Shown here: positions 63,706 through 64,000 of the stretch, in pieces
How the letters are laid out: each line of letters opens with the position of its first letter
How positions within the stretch are numbered: position 1 is the first letter of the stretch
Source of the DNA: DAOVXM01 sp963746255
Lineage (GTDB): Bacteria; Chloroflexota; Anaerolineae; Anaerolineales; UBA4823
Direction: 5' to 3'
NCBI GenBank assembly: GCA_963746255.1
Contig: CAVVAJ010000001.1
Location: 124,001-188,000 of the forward strand
Length of the DNA: 64,000 nucleotides
Notes under the pieces: generated by a model
The model's input: only the letters and a program-made list of their open reading frames with translations
Told to the model about the DNA's origin: nothing
Database searches by the model: none
Made by a program: the position numbers and the translations under genes

Positions 63706-64000
63706 GCGTCTCTCGCATTCATTCCTCCCATCCGGACCGTTGGCCTTTCTTGCCCCTCTTCAGCGTAGAGTTGGATGCCGATACCCTGCTTGAGGGAGCA
63801 AGCTAGTTCGATCGGTGAAGTCCCGACTAGATTACGAACCGCTGTTCACAATCCTTTATGGTTTACATTTGGAAAGCAAATGCCGGTATTGGATAGAGCA
63901 CAGAGAGGCAGATGGGAACATCTGTGACAAAGATGTAGATATCGGGCAGATGAGTCCCGATGTCCTGCAGTACCTTTACTAGGATTCGGGAGTATAGAGA
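63706..64000. other. 3' flank of the glucan synthase gene
   Basis: No gene or terminator seen in the last 295 bp; only short frames. Confidence 0.4.

Overview
The window looks like an accessory region of a Chloroflexota (Anaerolineae-type) chromosome. This rests on protein style only: a lipoprotein with valine/threonine-rich EVT repeats, a class III cyclase fused to an AAA ATPase and TPR repeats, a two-domain universal stress protein next to a giant cyclic beta-1,2-glucan synthase, an M6-type secreted peptidase and IS1-like transposase debris. No rRNA, tRNA or CRISPR array was found. A large share of recognisable genes carry one reading-frame break, including otherwise well preserved ones. 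Some of these may be sequencing indels rather than true pseudogenes.

The main theme is a fragmented chromosomal integron. At least eight sites have attC architecture (RYYYAAC-like end, imperfect inverted arms, GTTRRRY-like end), lying between single-gene units all in one orientation. Five imperfect copies of a ~185 bp non-coding element, ending in a GTTRRRY-like core, each sit directly 5' of the first gene of such a run (5569-5749 and 33981-34165 on +; 23954-24137, 28467-28660 and 52671-52856 on -). I interpret them as attI-like sites. Only the copy at 33981 has an adjacent divergent integron-integrase gene, and that gene is broken and truncated. A second integrase fragment lies alone at 15872-16052. 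Cassette-type genes are a UbiA-like prenyltransferase, SDRs, methyltransferase, GNAT acetyltransferases, aldo/keto reductase, MDR oxidoreductase and several small or medium membrane proteins, including 54 aa and 47 aa ones.

Layout. 0-8.8 kb: minus-strand cassettes (SDR, methyltransferase), repeated 230 bp debris, a secreted repeat protein, then the plus-strand array headed at 5569. 8.8-20.1 kb: cyclase-AAA-TPR regulator, IS1-like remnant, D-Ala-D-Ala ligase-like ATP-grasp, a probable c-di-GMP-I riboswitch and an M6 peptidase. 20.1-28.7 kb: lipoprotein, recombinase and ComEC-like fragments, two minus-strand arrays (24.1 to 21.7 kb and 28.7 to 27.1 kb), a PadR/membrane-protein pair and a 149 bp tandem repeat. 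28.7-37.2 kb: sulfatase-like membrane enzyme, lipoprotein, broken CBS-ACT gene, then the integrase-attI-cassette platform. 37.2-42.3 kb: nine-gene minus-strand arsenic operon (arsR, GcvH-like, two DGC proteins, OsmC, small thioredoxin, lipoprotein, arsC, acr3). 42.3-50.5 kb: VOC gene and its chimeric duplicate, carbonic anhydrase, AlkD-like, monooxygenase remnant, methyltransferase, C_GCAxxG_C_C-type protein, metallophosphoesterase. 50.5-52.9 kb: a minus-strand array of membrane-protein cassettes. 54.0-63.7 kb: stress protein and cyclic glucan synthase split into two frames.
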